Positions 1-13,473 of a DNA stretch of 57,427 bases are shown one piece after another. Positions within the stretch are counted from its first letter, which is position 1, and the number at the start of each line of letters is the position of its first letter. Source of the DNA: Elysia marginata (Eukaryota > Mollusca > Gastropoda > Plakobranchidae); the NCBI GenBank assembly GCA_019649035.1, contig BMAT01004252.1, forward strand, positions 109,702 to 167,128, written 5' to 3'. The position numbers and the translations under genes were made by a program. The notes under the pieces are model-generated. The model was given only the letters and a program-made list of their open reading frames with translations, was not told where the DNA came from and made no database searches.

Positions 1-29
1 AATTGGGCTTGTAAAAATATCCTTCAATT
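1..29 (+). repeat. 3' tail of a tRNA-derived SINE cut by the window edge
   Basis: The first 28 bases match the 3' end of the SINE at 21,797-22,049 (its minus strand) with about one mismatch, including the block GGGCTTGTAAAAATA. The body of this copy lies before the window. A LINE reading frame begins immediately after it, so a SINE end abuts a LINE fragment. Confidence 0.6.
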
Positions 30-295
30 TACTGGTCAAACTGCAGTGGCTCCCGGTTCAACTAAGAATATCATACAACAAAATTATGCTATGTCACAAA
101 ACTTTGATTGGCAGAGCTCCTGCATATCATGTTTTTGATCTTATCAAAATATATATCCCTTCTTACAGATTGAGATTTGCATACAGATTGAGATTTTTCG
201 ACACCAAGATTTATGACTCTATATGGCTTGTTGGAAGATCATTTTCACACTTTGATCCTCAAGTTTGGAAATCTATGTCACAAATTATTTACTAA
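29..295 (+). mobile_element. LINE (CR1/L2-like) ORF2 C-terminal fragment
   Basis: The frame that opens at about position 29 and stops at 293-295 reads LVKLQWLPVQLRISYNKIML, then APAYHVFDLI, YIPSYRLR and VGRSFSHFDPQVWKS. These follow the order of the conserved C-terminal region after the reverse transcriptase in CR1/L2/Rex-type LINE ORF2 proteins: LHWLPV, APxYLxDLL, PxRxLR, then GxRxFSxxxPxxWNS. No reverse transcriptase core is in the window, so this is a truncated remnant. The clade assignment is from memory of the family hallmark. Confidence 0.72.
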
Positions 296-1702
296 TTTTT
301 TTAAGCTCTGGGTTGTCTCGTATCCAAGGAGAAGACACTGACAGTTTGAAAGTTATAATGATTTATTCTGTTCCTTTTTGTTGTTCTTATTGTTGATATT
401 CTTCTTCTTCTTTTTCTTCTGAGGTTGGTGAAAAGGAACACATTTTTTGCATATAGTGACAAGATCTATATCTCTCTCTTGACAAAGGTGACGCTAAGAG
501 AAAATGATGGCGATTTCATTAACTTATAGATGCGTTGTTAACAGAAAACTTCGTAAGCCGCCAAGTTGTTTTTTTCCAAGGCAAGTTGTGTAATCGTAAA
601 TGTTAGACATAGAAGTCTTTCATATGATTAGATGGCACGGACAACATGTAACATTATTCATTAACGTTTTTAGTCTTTGGTTTAAGGGTTTCGTTTATAC
701 TCGATATAAAAGTAAAATTGTACGTTAATTTTACCAAAAAGAGCATTCTTGTTCTCATTGAGCGAATACTTCGGTTACCTAAAATATATTTCCAGGCAGA
801 ATTTTTCCACAATTAGCGAAAACATGACAAAATATTCTTGTAGTAGCAACAGAAGTTTCTTACTTAGTATTTCCCTTGCCACGTTTTTTTTTGTTGTCGC
901 AACCAATTGGTTTTTATTTTTTTTGGAAACGCTATAATAGAGTATCGTGGAGAGTTGAAGCAGTTATCTTTCTCATACAAGGTCTAAATGTAATTTTCTC
1001 CCAAACCAAAAATTATGGTTAACTGCCCATAACATGTCAGAATTTTCCCGCTCAAGGATTAATGACTTAACTGGTGGTAAAGCCATCCCGAATGGCAGCT
1101 TAAAAAAAAAAAGAAAAAAAAATCCCAATGCCGAGACTATAGTTAGAATCCAATTACTTCTACTGTTGACGCGTTTGTGTTATGCTACCAGATAATAATT
1201 TCTTGGATTAGGATGTGATGTCCAGCTAAATCCTGTCACTCAGCAAACTGGAGTCAGGACAATGTCGTAAGATTATGATGAAAAGGTAGATACAATGAAC
1301 TAACTTTAATGTTTCCATGGCCATGGCATCTTGTACTTTTTTGTGTTGTAGTTTTTTAGAAAGCAGAACAGATCGTTTTTTTTTGCATACACATTCTAAA
1401 AACATTAGGCCACCAAAAAGCATGATTTGATTGAGATAACAAAGGACAAAAAATACATGAAAGTTAGACAAAGAGAGACAGGGTGAGAAATTTTGCAGAG
1501 TTCAAGTTGTAGGCTAAGTCTCATAAAACAGAAGACAGTGAACAGAAACTATGACGCAAACATTTCCTCTTTCTCTCCTTTTTCTACTTAATTGACAACG
1601 CATACCATCAGAAAGTTAACACTGGCATACTAGCAGTCAAATTCACCAATTTTTCATTACCGTCTATGGTAAGTTTGATGAAGAATAAGAGAGGTGTATG
1701 TT

Positions 1703-1724
1703 AGAGAGAGAGAGAAAGAGAGAC

Positions 1725-1763
<39 letters not shown>

Positions 1764-1792
1764 GACAAAGAGAGGGAAGAGAGATAGAGAGT
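1703..1792. repeat. (GA)n-rich microsatellite
   Basis: This is a run of GAGA/GACA units with occasional interruptions. Confidence 0.9.
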
Positions 1793-3569
1793 GCGAACGA
1801 ACCGGCCCAAAGACCGTAGTTTCACCGAACCCTAAGCTCTCCTGTAGCCAGCGGTAGTCAGTGGGGTTTTATTTGCCCGTCGCATCCCTCACTCGGACTT
1901 GTGGCCAGCCATAAAAGTTTTGTTATATTGAGTGCCTCTACGATTTATGGTGGTCTCGGTGAGATTCGAGACCTGGCGGTGCCCCGCTGTTTTGGCTAAA
2001 CCGTGTCCGAAAAAGAACTTTGATGGTCAGTGTTGCTGATTTTTCACTAGTTTTCTTTCGCTGACAATATAATTCATACCCTTTTGCAGGTTTCTTTTCC
2101 GTGTCTGCGGTATATTGAAACAATTGCGAACGGAAGCCACAGTTTCAATATTGAAGTAGCCCATTAAGTAAAAAATACAATTTAAGCAGTTTCGTCATTG
2201 GTACATTAGTAAGTAAAAAAGCCTAAAATCTGAAAAGGAGTATTTGAACTGGTACAAGTATCTCTTACAGGAAATTTTTCTGAACTCTACAGAGTGATGT
2301 ACAATTTCGTTTCTCGAAATGTGATATGTTGTTCCCACTTATGTTCATTGTTTACTTATTTTGCAAATGTTTACAGATTGCTTTAAAACCATATCAAGTT
2401 CAGATCAAATCTATGTTTAAGGAAAAAAAAACAAAAAGTCCGTTTCCTTCAATTATTCTAATTTGTTGGCTCCTCGTTTTACTCTTTTAAATGACAAATT
2501 AATTTTTGTTTTTATTCTAAACCAATGATTATTTTTTTACTTTCATCAACCCTTTAAAATGAACTTTAGGTGAAAAAAATAAATAATATCTCTCAATGTA
2601 ATGTTTGATCATTAATGGCACTTGGGCAAGAAAATGCAACTTGATCTTTTTTATAGATAACTATTACAGACACAACAGTGCGAAGTATTCTCCTTGACGA
2701 GAAATATTGCAGCTGTAATGAATAGCTTCTGTTGACAGTTTAAAAGTTCTATTTCAAAAAAATTATTCGGGAGATTAGTCTTTTTCAGTTTGGTTTTTCT
2801 TATAGGATAAACTCAAACCAAGTTTTGTGTATGACACGTTGAGTACTAGATGGGCATGCAAGTTAATTTTGAGTTTAGTGTCAACAATGCGTTTGAAAAG
2901 CTCAGTTTAATGTTGTATATGAAAGCCACAATGTTCACACGGTTTACTTAATTACATTCTTTTTACCCGCAATATTTATTTAGCTTCCGGCTAAAGATAG
3001 AAGATGGAAGAGAGAAAGTTATACAAAATCTATAATGCTATTGAAATAACTTCTTTTTAGACGACCATCAATACAACTCTGAGAATCCGGCTCTTACACC
3101 TGATTAGAGACAGACACGTTGTCGTGATTGAACAGGTTCTTGACCGCAAGCTACAATCAGATGAGATGCTGTTCAGAAACTAAAACAAAATATTCATAAA
3201 TGAACGCCGAAAATGCAAAGGTTTTAGTATGGTGTGAGGCTGGCCAGATCTTGCAGAACAGGTTAGACCGAGGAAGAATGTGTTTTAGGGTTCTCCACCA
3301 CAGGGCGTGGCTAGCTCGGATGCTTTGCTTATCTCAAAGAATGTATAAGAAAGAGAAGAGATTACCTCTTCATCATACAAAGTGTCTACATGGATTTAGT
3401 AACAAACTTTGTAATATGAAGTATAAGCTTCCAAACAGTGCAATATAGTATATCGTAAATCCTAATTAAAGACAAAATGCTTATTAAGTCTATTTTTCAT
3501 CTTGTCCTCTCTATTATTTGTCTCGCATCGAGGGCGAAAAAGTAAAACGTTGGAAGTTTTTTTTATGAT

Positions 3570-3595
3570 ACTTCCGCTATATAAATAGCGGAAGT
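3570..3595. other. Perfect 11-bp hairpin
   Basis: The arms ACTTCCGCTAT and ATAGCGGAAGT are perfect reverse complements around the four-base loop ATAA. It is isolated in non-coding DNA and no function is visible. Confidence 0.7.
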
Positions 3596-5096
3596 TTCTT
3601 CACTCTGTCCCTGTATTTTAAACCTAAAAAACTCCAATATCTTCCCACAAAGTATTGATGTTATGCCTTCTTTAACTTTTGGAAACTTAGGAACATATGT
3701 TAATCAAAACAGCAACGCTTTTGAAGGTGAAAACTGCGATTCATTTGCAGCGTCTGCGAGAAATATGTAGGCATCTGTACACCTGTAAATTGTGCGAATA
3801 GCAGACTCCATTGACCATTTTGCGACTCAGGCGATTCAGAGATTTTATTTAAATGCTTTTTCAGTACAAAAACATTAACCAAGAAGGGTAAACTAGCAAG
3901 TCGAGACAGATAATCTAGAATTACTCTATAGATGAGGGAATTTTTCAAACAAATTTTATCACAATTTTATTGCTATCACTAGATATTCCCTCGTTTCACT
4001 GGAGGTAAGAATTTAAGTATTGGAGTCATAGCGAGATATAAAGCTACATAATTATATTGATCAAGATCAATAGTAAAAAAGAAACTGCTTAGATAGCGTG
4101 ACGTTAAGTCAGTAACTGGTATTGTATTTTGCCCTGTAGATTGAGCCTATCATGTTGCACATCGTAGGCTCTAGTCTTTAAGAACAAGTAATGAAAACAT
4201 TATAATCTCTAAAAATCCAAGTCAACATAATTATGTTTACAAACTCGTTAGTTGCTTTTTTGTTTTAATTATTGCTATCTTTATTTATATAGACCAGATA
4301 TTGGCATCCTGTATGGATTCATGTCCATTTCTAATTTGCCACTCATGGACACCAACATCTAAATGATATTTATTTTATACTGGTGCTAGTCTGCCCTATT
4401 ATTGAGCATACAATTTGATATAGACATGATTAAAAAGGACATTGTGACAAATAAATTGAGGTCCGAAACACTTATAAATAACATTTGACATAGTATAATG
4501 ATTGTTTGTTTGAATCATTTTAATAATAGACCAACACAGTTTAAACACTATGCTATCAATTTATTTGAGTAAATAAATCAATTAAGACATCTTTAGGAAG
4601 TTTTAACAACAGTACAACAAACTGGGAAATACTGCAATCGTTAAGCTTTGTTTATAATATTAAAATTGTCAATTTTTCATTGAAAAAGATGGAAGTGTTA
4701 GATATTCGTCTTTTTCTGCTATGGTGAAAAAAATATGGTCAGTGATAAAAAGACCAAAATAGATAGACAGATAGAGAGAAAGAATGAAGGGGATAATAAA
4801 GGCAGAAGACATCATTAAGATCTAATTGTTACGTAATATATTTTAAGGTGAAATTATAATGAGTCCTTTGAATTAAGATTCTAGTCTTGCGGAATCAGGC
4901 ATTTACTTTAAAACGTCCACTAAATTGTTAAATAATAGTGCTGCAGTTATAGGCAATACACTTACACAAAGACCCCCTATCATTCAAAAAGCTTCTTTTG
5001 TCAATGACAATCCTTTTTTTTATTTAAGGTAAATGTTCTGCGACTATAAATAAATCATATTTTTTCGTTTACAAAAAAACTTCAGCACACAACTTT

Positions 5097-5102
5097 TTTA
5101 TT
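5097..5102 (-). promoter_or_regulatory. Candidate polyadenylation signal AATAAA
   Basis: A canonical AATAAA lies on the minus strand about 340 nt after the stop codon of the PH-BTK gene. The motif is common in AT-rich DNA, so only its position gives it support. Confidence 0.4.
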
Positions 5103-5441
5103 TCAATTAAGTTTATAAGTAATTTACCCTTATGTATTATTAAGTTCCCGCTAGACAAACAAAGGAACCTTGAAACTTTTGAGTTCCTCCATTTATCAAG
5201 ATTAAATCATCACAGATGCAAATATCTCAAATATCATTTTTGTGTTGTCTTACATGCATTAGACTACACAAAAGGGCAGCCTACCCGTTTGATGAAGTAA
5301 GCGGTAGAGCATAATCCTTACCAGGCCTATTTTTAAGGACATTTTTCAGAACTCAAAGAACCGTCTTGAACATTTGGAACAAGCGTTCCCTAGATCATCA
5401 AAAATACGAAAACGAACTGATCTCCTCAAGGGACGATCAAA

Positions 5442-6091
5442 TTACAGATCAAGTTCACTAACAGACTCAAAGTCCTCTGAATACTGCGCACTGTTGTCCA
5501 AACCTATAGAACTCGTTTGTCTCGAGTTCACCAAGCTTGAATTTGCCGTGCGTGAAGGACGGGTGTTGGATGCTCCTCGAGTCAGAGTACTGCTACTTCC
5601 GGTTCTATTTGGGTCAGTGGACGACATAACTACAACCGAACCCATTGTAAGTTCGGCGATGCCTTTCGACCACTGCCCACTCGTTACAGATATATCTTCT
5701 GTCACTGACTTCTCACGTTGTGCCAGGTCTGGGCGTTTCTTTTTAGGGAGCGGCGGTTTCATACTTTCTTGGCTAGGTTCTCTATTGTTTTTCAAATCGA
5801 CGTGTTCTCTCGGAAGTTGCGATAACTCTGATGCTGCTGCATGCGGCGGATCCTGGTGATGTTGTTGTACTGGGACACCGTCTGACCTGCGCAGATATCG
5901 CGGTCGTAAGCTAGGCAGTGCCTCTGGAACTTGTAGCTGTTGATGGCCATGATGGAAATGGTTGTTGTTGTTGTTGTTGTTGTTGTTGGCGGTGTTACTC
6001 TTGTGATGCCCAGAGCCTGTCGGTCTGGCCGGTGATGGTGCGATAGCGTGTTCTGGGACAGAGTCCAGTGTGCCAAGACGTTGCCGGAAAC
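5442..6091 (-). CDS. Last exon: proline-rich, low-complexity C-terminal tail
   Basis: The acceptor (AACACCAG) lies at 6,093-6,092. The first two bases complete a Gly codon with the G left over from the preceding BTK-motif exon, and the frame then runs 215 residues to TAA at 5,444-5,442. The tail is polar: a run of nine Asn encoded by (AAC)9, a His/Gln-rich stretch, then SMKPPLPKKKRPDL, which contains a class II SH3-ligand pattern PxxPxK, then Ser/Thr-rich sequence ending SVSELDL. In Tec kinases a proline-rich segment also follows the BTK motif, but an SH3 domain comes next; here a stop follows. A weak donor (CT/GTAATT) lies three bases before the end of the stop codon, so a spliced longer form cannot be fully excluded. 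Confidence 0.8.
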
Positions 6092-9000
6092 CTGGTGTTC
6101 AGAGAAAAATAAACAAGGGGAATAATCAGGTAATGTGTTCACTAAGTTAGTCAACGGTCAGATTTTTAAGGAAGCTGCGTTTTTAAAAATAGTTCAGAAA
6201 AAAGGTTTAACTGAAAAAAACTACTATTGTTTGTCTATTGCAGTCGAGAAAGTCTTGCATTGTTCTGGTTTTTGTTTGTTCTGATAAAAATTTTGTAGAA
6301 AACCTCCATAAGTGGTTGTTATTTATCTCATTGCAAAAGCCTCTGATTAATTTTTTCCTCGGTTCAAAATGCTAGCAAGGCACATTTTTATATAAACATG
6401 GGTTTAAAAGGTAAGCATTTACCTTTATAACTTTAATGCTTTTCGTAAGTTGCATCTTTTTATAATGATGTGCTCCGGATCGTTACATTCTTTAGTTTTA
6501 TTAAATTTATTTACGTAAATAGTTTCAATAAAGGCCATATGGTTATTGGAGAGATCAACATTGTCTTTGTTTTTTTGTGACGTACCCTTGGTTTCTTACA
6601 GTTCGTTATAAAGCAGTACAAATGTTTGTTTGCAGATAACACCAAGCAGAAAAGGTAAGAGGAAGAGGCAGAGAATGAGAGAAAGAAAGATATCGTGAAA
6701 TTAGGTAAATTGGCAATGGGGACAACGAAAAAAAAAAGGTTTTTAACGCAGAGTTTGCCATGGTGAGCATGAAAAAGAAATTCGAAAGAAAGCCTGTAAG
6801 GGTGCACAAAAGAAGAAGAAGAAGAAGAGACAAATTGATAGTCATAGCTTAAGACATAGACAAATAGACATATAGACATGCTACAGACAGACCAGCAAAC
6901 ACATATAAATAGATTGCGAGGGAGAAATATGCATACAAGCATAAATATTATGGATACAACAAGACAGACAGACAGGTATACTAACACATATATAGGCAGA
7001 ATGCGAGAAAAAAACGGACATCGTAATATAGAATGAATGCGAGAGACAGACAGGCAGACAAAGACGATAAAAATTATAATAGAAAAAAGACAGGTGGGTA
7101 GGAATACAGGGAACCAGAGAGAGATAGGACAAGAAAGGACAATTAATCAAAGCCAAGGGAAACTTTGAAAAACACTATTGTTACGTAAGGGTATTAATTG
7201 ACCAATCGACCACGTGACTCCCTTCTGATTATCATAGAGATGAGGAAATTAATATGAATAAAGGAATGAATGTATAGACTTAATTGATCCCCTTGGAAAA
7301 TTTGGCATGACATAACAGCAAGTTACATAAGAAAAAGCACTAAGACTCAGGCATACAAGCCAACATTGGCTACATTAATAGATTGAATAAACTGCAGGAA
7401 ATGATACTCCAAGAGTCCGTGAATGGGGAACGCAAGAGATGGATATAACAGAGAAGATAGGAAGATGACATCAAGGGATGGACAAATCTCATCCTTTTCA
7501 AAAAGAGAGGGGGAGTGAGAGGGACAGTTAGAGAGAAAGAGAGAGAGTGTGAAAGAGAGCTAACAGGGTATGCCCAAAAACCTCCTATGTCGTGCGAAAG
7601 ATGCGGTAACATAAAAGGGAAAAAAAGCTAAGAAAAAACGAACTAAACTACTAGGATAAAGAACAAGACAAAACGCATTAGAGTTATTTTTACCTGCAAG
7701 ACTGTCCATGGTGTTGGTTCTATCTCGAATACTGACCAGACTCATCCCCGTGACCTCCGCACATCCTTGGGCCTCCCTGTGATTCCTCCGACAGCAGTTA
7801 TAGCAACGGTCCTGCTTGACCCACACCCCGGGGTGGTACCGGTGCTGCAGGGCTATAGATGAGCGGGCACACTCTGAGCAATATTAAATTGATGTAAAAA
7901 AATATAGAATTTGAGATTCAGAAGAATCCTAAATAACAAAGCTTAAAGCTACAGGAGCTCATTGCTATTCTAAAAGAGCAGAATACACACACACACATTA
8001 AAAAAGGATTTAAGGTTTAATTAATATCGATCTTGATTTACACCACAAAGACCAGCTCAAATGTAATGAATTGTTCAATGTTTAAACTTGAAGGCTCCAT
8101 TACTTGAAACAAATGCATGTTTTTCCTTTTATTTTAAAATGGAGACAATAGTTTTATTTTTGAAAAGGTAACAGACCCATGTTTCTGAAGTTATAGATCG
8201 CAATGAAAGGGGAATAACTCAAAATAAGAGAGTGTTTCTTTTTTAACTAAAAAAAACGTCCATTGTGCGACTTTAAAGATGTTTGTTTGTTTTATTGATT
8301 TTTTAACGTCCCAGTTAACTTTGAGGTCATATCAGAGACGACGCTGGGGACAATTCAAAGCTTGCTGCCACACTGTGATGTAAGGAGTCCTTGTGTACAC
8401 CACACCCAGTCACATTATCCTGACACCGGTCCGACAACATTTAACACTACACCTTAATACCAGACACTAGGCAGATGCGCAGCTAATGCCAATTTTAAAG
8501 TCCTTGGTTTGACTCAGCGGGGATCGAACCACGCACCTCCCGATCTCTGAGCAAGGCCACAGTGCCGATGCGACTTTAAAGAAGTGGCAGTGAGACAATA
8601 AGTGAACTAATCAATCAAGACTCTCTCAAAAGTGCCGCTGAGATGAAATATATAAGAGAGAGAGAGTCGAGTATCGAAAGTTTAGAAAATTAATGACGTG
8701 ATGGATGGATGCTCTGAAAAAAGTTAAATCAGGCTAAAATAGAACAAGAAAAAAGGTAAATGTGGAGCCCAAGTAAAGCTCTACGACTGAAATGCATCTA
8801 AATTAAAGTTTCCCCTGGCTTTACTACCGCAATATCTTTGTAATAATTTTATAATTTGATATATCTAGAACATTATGTTTTTTTAATTTTCATTGTTTCA
8901 ATTTTCTTGTCGAGGAAGTTTATCGCGATAAAAAAAAATATTAACTTTTCCTTTGTAAAAATTAATTTTGTCCGAGTCTTACAGGGTTGACAAATTGTAT

Positions 9001-12000
9001 AACAGTCATACGAGGCGCCTAATAAAAAGATATTGGACTTGTTTTTTTTTTCTTCTCCTGGTAATCGTCTCTCATCTTATTCCTACCTTACACAAGCCTA
9101 ACATCAATGCTTGATAGTCTTTTTTTTACGTAAAACAAGTTTAATATACACTTTTTCTGACCCCTTACAATGAATGAAAAAATATGATATTTTAAATGCA
9201 ATTAGACAATTTTACCTTTTTTGATAGCAGCCACCCACGATATTCTCTCCTGCTCAGAGGTGGCCACGATGTACAAGTTCCAGATATTTCTATCTTCGTG
9301 GTATATTACCTAACAACACACACACACACACACACAAAACAGAGGAGAAGATAGCTATAACCTATAATCATATAAGCATTATAATCATACCTTCGAACTT
9401 TTAAAGGTTTTTACTAGTTATAACTTTCCATCCAATACGGTATCAATTTACAGAAAATAATTATAATTAGTGTCCTTCTCGTTGACTATAATGAGCACTA
9501 ACTTGTACTTTTGAGATGCTGTTAAAAACCCAAAATAATACGATATGTAAAATGTGTTTCATTACTTGAAGTACAAGTATGCAGAAATAGATTGTGCTGT
9601 GCAGATTTGATGCTGTGCGAACATAATTATCTTTTTTATATGTTTAATTTTGCTGTTATGATTTAATTGCTTTGACATATAGACCGAAGAGATGGCTTAC
9701 GTTTAAATGTTTTTATTTCGGGTATGCCTATTGATTTTTTTTATTTTTTTTTAAAGTCTAATAAACTATTAGATGAATTATTTTTTTCCTTATGGGGATT
9801 TTTACAAAAGAAAAGTAAACACCTCAGTTTATCCATTATAACTACTATATAGTTTGTTTTAGCAATTATAAATTCTTCATTGCTGAAAATTAATGTCCTG
9901 GCAAAACCATTTCATAGTTATTGACAAGAACGATCACGGTTTTGTTGGTTTATAATAGCTTGAATCTATAAAGAGCCGACACAGTTGTTTTTGTTGTTGT
10001 TGTTTTTTTTTTTGTCTCTTTGAGAACTGGCGCCTAACACAGAAAAATATTCCAAGGGAGATAACAAGTCGATAAGATTAAGAGACACTAGTGGCAAGAC
10101 TTTGTAGGCATCTTGCACGATTATGATTTTTGATCGTACAAAATTGCATTTAGTGAAATGAAGACTGCCTAAGATTGTTAGTAGTCACAAAAGATATTGA
10201 TAAAGAAAAACGAATAAAACAGTGAGAAAATTATCATAATACTAATAGTTATAAGTAATATAATTAAAAAGAACTGTAAAAAGAGTGTAGTTTTTAACCA
10301 AAGACGAAGAAGAAAAATAAAAAGCAGAAGAAGAAGACGACGACGACGACGACGACGACGACGAAGAAGAAGAAGAAGAAGAAGAAGAAGAAGAAGAAGA
10401 AGAAGAAGAAGAAGAAGAAGAAGAAGAAGAAGAAAAAGAAAAAAAAAGAAAAAGAAGAAAAATTTTATCAAGTGGTTTAGTAAAGATGGTTTAAATACGG
10501 CCATTTTGAGGATGAACGTATAGAGGTTAAGAAAGATTTACTATGATGGATTTAGTCTAGGAATCTGTTATAATATTCACAGGGCTTGTTCAATGTAGAG
10601 CAATTATTTGAAATAAAAATGTAGAGCAGTAGATAGTTTTAAAAATGGACATGCTATGATGCTTAGATCAATTTTACCGTCTATTGGTGCATATCGTATT
10701 CTAATAAGATAATGAAGATGGAAGGGAAAAAGTTAGTGTGCATTTGCGTGAAAGTGATTGACGGAAACGCGAAACATATAAAAGGGAAATCAATTCCTTA
10801 TTTATTTATAATCATACCCATACAAAGTTCGAAACTATTTTTTTTTCTGAAATTTGCTCCAAAGTACATTGCAATGCCAGAACACCCTGAACGGTAAAAA
10901 AGCTTTTTAGGCTATTTTAAAGTTTATTTAGTCCTATAGAATGTGATAATCAAATAACTTACCTGAAAGACATTGATTTTATCATCCAACATACCATCCT
11001 TGACTGGTTCTACAACCAGCATTTCCACAAAAGGTATTGAACCTTTCAGTTTGCCATGGTCCTAAGTAATGAAAACAGATTGAATTTTAATTGTAGACGT
11101 TTGCTTTGATCAGAGAATATGCTGTTTGCATCAAATTTGTATTTGCTCTAAATTTAAAGTCGGGCATGTTGTGTGCGTGTTGTAATCTACAAATCTAGGG
11201 TGTTCTAATGAAATTATAGGGTACTGTACTTTATTATGTCAAAATTCATCTTCAGTTTTGCCCCAAGAGATCCTGTCTGTTTGAGACTTTTATGCGACTT
11301 TATTCTACAAAACCAAGATTGTAAAGAGAGAAGACACTCATACCCGATGGGCTAAATTGTACATAACTTTAAATAAATAAAGAAAATCAAAGATTACAGT
11401 GATAAAGAATTTTTAAAAAATCAGTATTCTAAAAGCAAAAGGAAAACGCAAACAGGATAATAATTTTGGAGATGAAATCAGTTTATTTTAATTACTTATG
11501 TTCAAGATATGATTTTGCATCCAATGAATACAAAGGTTAATAAACAACTTGAACATTTATATTTCTAGGTAATGAATTGAACCATTTAGCAATGCTTTTA
11601 CTATGAAAAAATAAGCTCACGATTTGAAACCTAAAGACTTTCAACTAAGAACGGAATCATTTAAAAAACTTTTTAGTTAAGCAATAAAAATCAATCTACA
11701 CCGCTATCTCTAAAGCCATGTTCGGCTGCATAATCAAGACCGTTGGCATAATTATACGCCTTTGTGTTCTTACAAAATTGCCCGATGAACTATTGGGTTC
11801 ATTGTAATTACATTGGGCTTGCCCGGACGTTGATGACCCTGTTTTTTCACGGTTACATGAAAGTAAGACCTGTCATTTTGCCATTCAATTACCCTGAGAG
11901 AAGCGATCCAAATTGACTTTTTTTCGTTACATGCATGGCTTGATTGCAAACTTTCCAGATGATAAAAACCTAGATATAGGACTGAAGCAATAACAAGAAG

Positions 12001-13420
12001 TGCCTTTTAATCAGGGAACCTTTGATGGACACCAGGCCTACGATGTAACTGCGCTAAGTGAGCTCCCAGAAAAACAACTAAAGATAACATTTTGTTTTGT
12101 TTTACTGAGCAAGTTAAGGTGTGAATATTTACTTACATTTTTACTTAACTTGTAAGATAATAAAGATTGCAAATTAAAAAATGTCAAAAATACAAAGAGA
12201 ACTTTAACTATCAGTACTATATAAATTTTACTGATGTGTAATAGTGAAAAACAGGTTAGAAAAAACCTCCAGGTATCCCGAATAAAAGGCCAGGGCGTAG
12301 TTGTCAAGGGTAAAAACTCTCTCTTGGTACTTGTTGGAGGAAAAGAATGTGCTTTTGTTTTGGGACTTTTTTAGCATCGAGGCAACTTTCACGGTGACGG
12401 GCGACTTTGCTCTCATAGAGGCTGTATTAGACACATTGAGGTCTGCACCACACAGTTTCATCTCTGAAAAATAGACACACATTAAGAAGGATTAATCAGT
12501 CATTGTGACCAGTTCCAACTTTTTAGTTGCAAAATTTAGGAACTGGAAATCCCCTGGCATTAGGGAGAAAAATAGAGGAAGATATATGAGTTGAGGAAAG
12601 AAAGAGAAAGGGAGAGAGAGGGAGGGGAAGAGGGAGAAAGATAGAACGAAAAAAGAAGAAAAAAGAAAGAGAGAGGGAGAGAGAGAGAGAGAGAGTGAGA
12701 GAGAGAGAGAGAGAGAGAGAAGGAATGCAAATAGATCGGGATGGTTCAATGGAATTTGAAAAAAACCAACTTTACGCTTAGTTCTTCCTGAACCTCATTG
12801 TTCTTTTAGCAGTATCTCCATTGCTTTTCTGTCTCTGTCTTTTCTGTCTCCTCTTCTTGTCTTTAGCTTCCTACTACTCGTAAAAATTAATATCTATCTC
12901 CCCAATAAATATTCAGTAGTTCATTTTTTGTGTTAGATTTTCTCCTCAATAGGCCGTTTGATTTAAAGACAAAGTTTGCATCAGTTTTCAATTTGTATTA
13001 ATGAAATCAGAATAGAAACTATGTTATCAGTTCACAGATTGAAAATTGAGTCAAAAGCTGTTCGAATACTGTCATGTTTCCTTCCTTCAACTGTTTTATA
13101 AGTTTTTAGTTGAACACTAAATAGTACTGAAGCAAAATTAATGTATGTTCATTACTTTAAACTGTTATTTTCTAAATTAAAAAACCAATACTCAAATCCC
13201 TTTGAAATGATTTTCATATTGATGTTTGAACGAATATTTTTTGACAATTTAGGTAAAACTTTTAAAGTCAAGACACGTCGTTTTGTATCCAATCAATCTC
13301 TTTCAGTTTATTTAACATTTGTCTGTGTTTCTTGCTTCTCCTCTCTCTGCAGTTAACTTTGGATTCTTTTTTTTTTTTTGTAAAATGTACACCTTTTTCT
13401 GTATTACTTTTCCATCAATG

Positions 13421-13473
<53 letters not shown>

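Larger units (their letters stand above)
296..5441. other. Non-coding stretch downstream of the PH-BTK gene
   Basis: No convincing coding exon is visible on either strand. Open frames here are short and match no family I recognise. No SH3, SH2 or kinase exon was found where one would follow in a Tec kinase. The stretch contains a GA microsatellite, one perfect short hairpin and likely polyadenylation signals for the minus-strand gene. A more GC-rich patch at about 1,795-2,060 may be old transposon DNA but could not be assigned. Confidence 0.6.

Noticed and set aside
1795..2060. GC-richer patch that might be a gene or transposon
   Set aside because: No frame, terminal repeat or family motif could be identified.
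1..5441. SH3, SH2 or tyrosine kinase exons downstream of the module A tail
   Set aside because: I looked for kinase and SH2 hallmarks such as HRDLAARN, DFG and FLVRxS on the minus strand and saw none. A profile search would be needed to exclude them fully.
5374..5859. Plus-strand open frame of 161 codons
   Set aside because: It lies exactly opposite the last PH-BTK exon, whose minus-strand frame has a good acceptor, a matching phase and a sensible domain context.
10178..10504. Minus-strand frame of poly-Leu and poly-Arg
   Set aside because: It is the translation of the GAA/GAC array.
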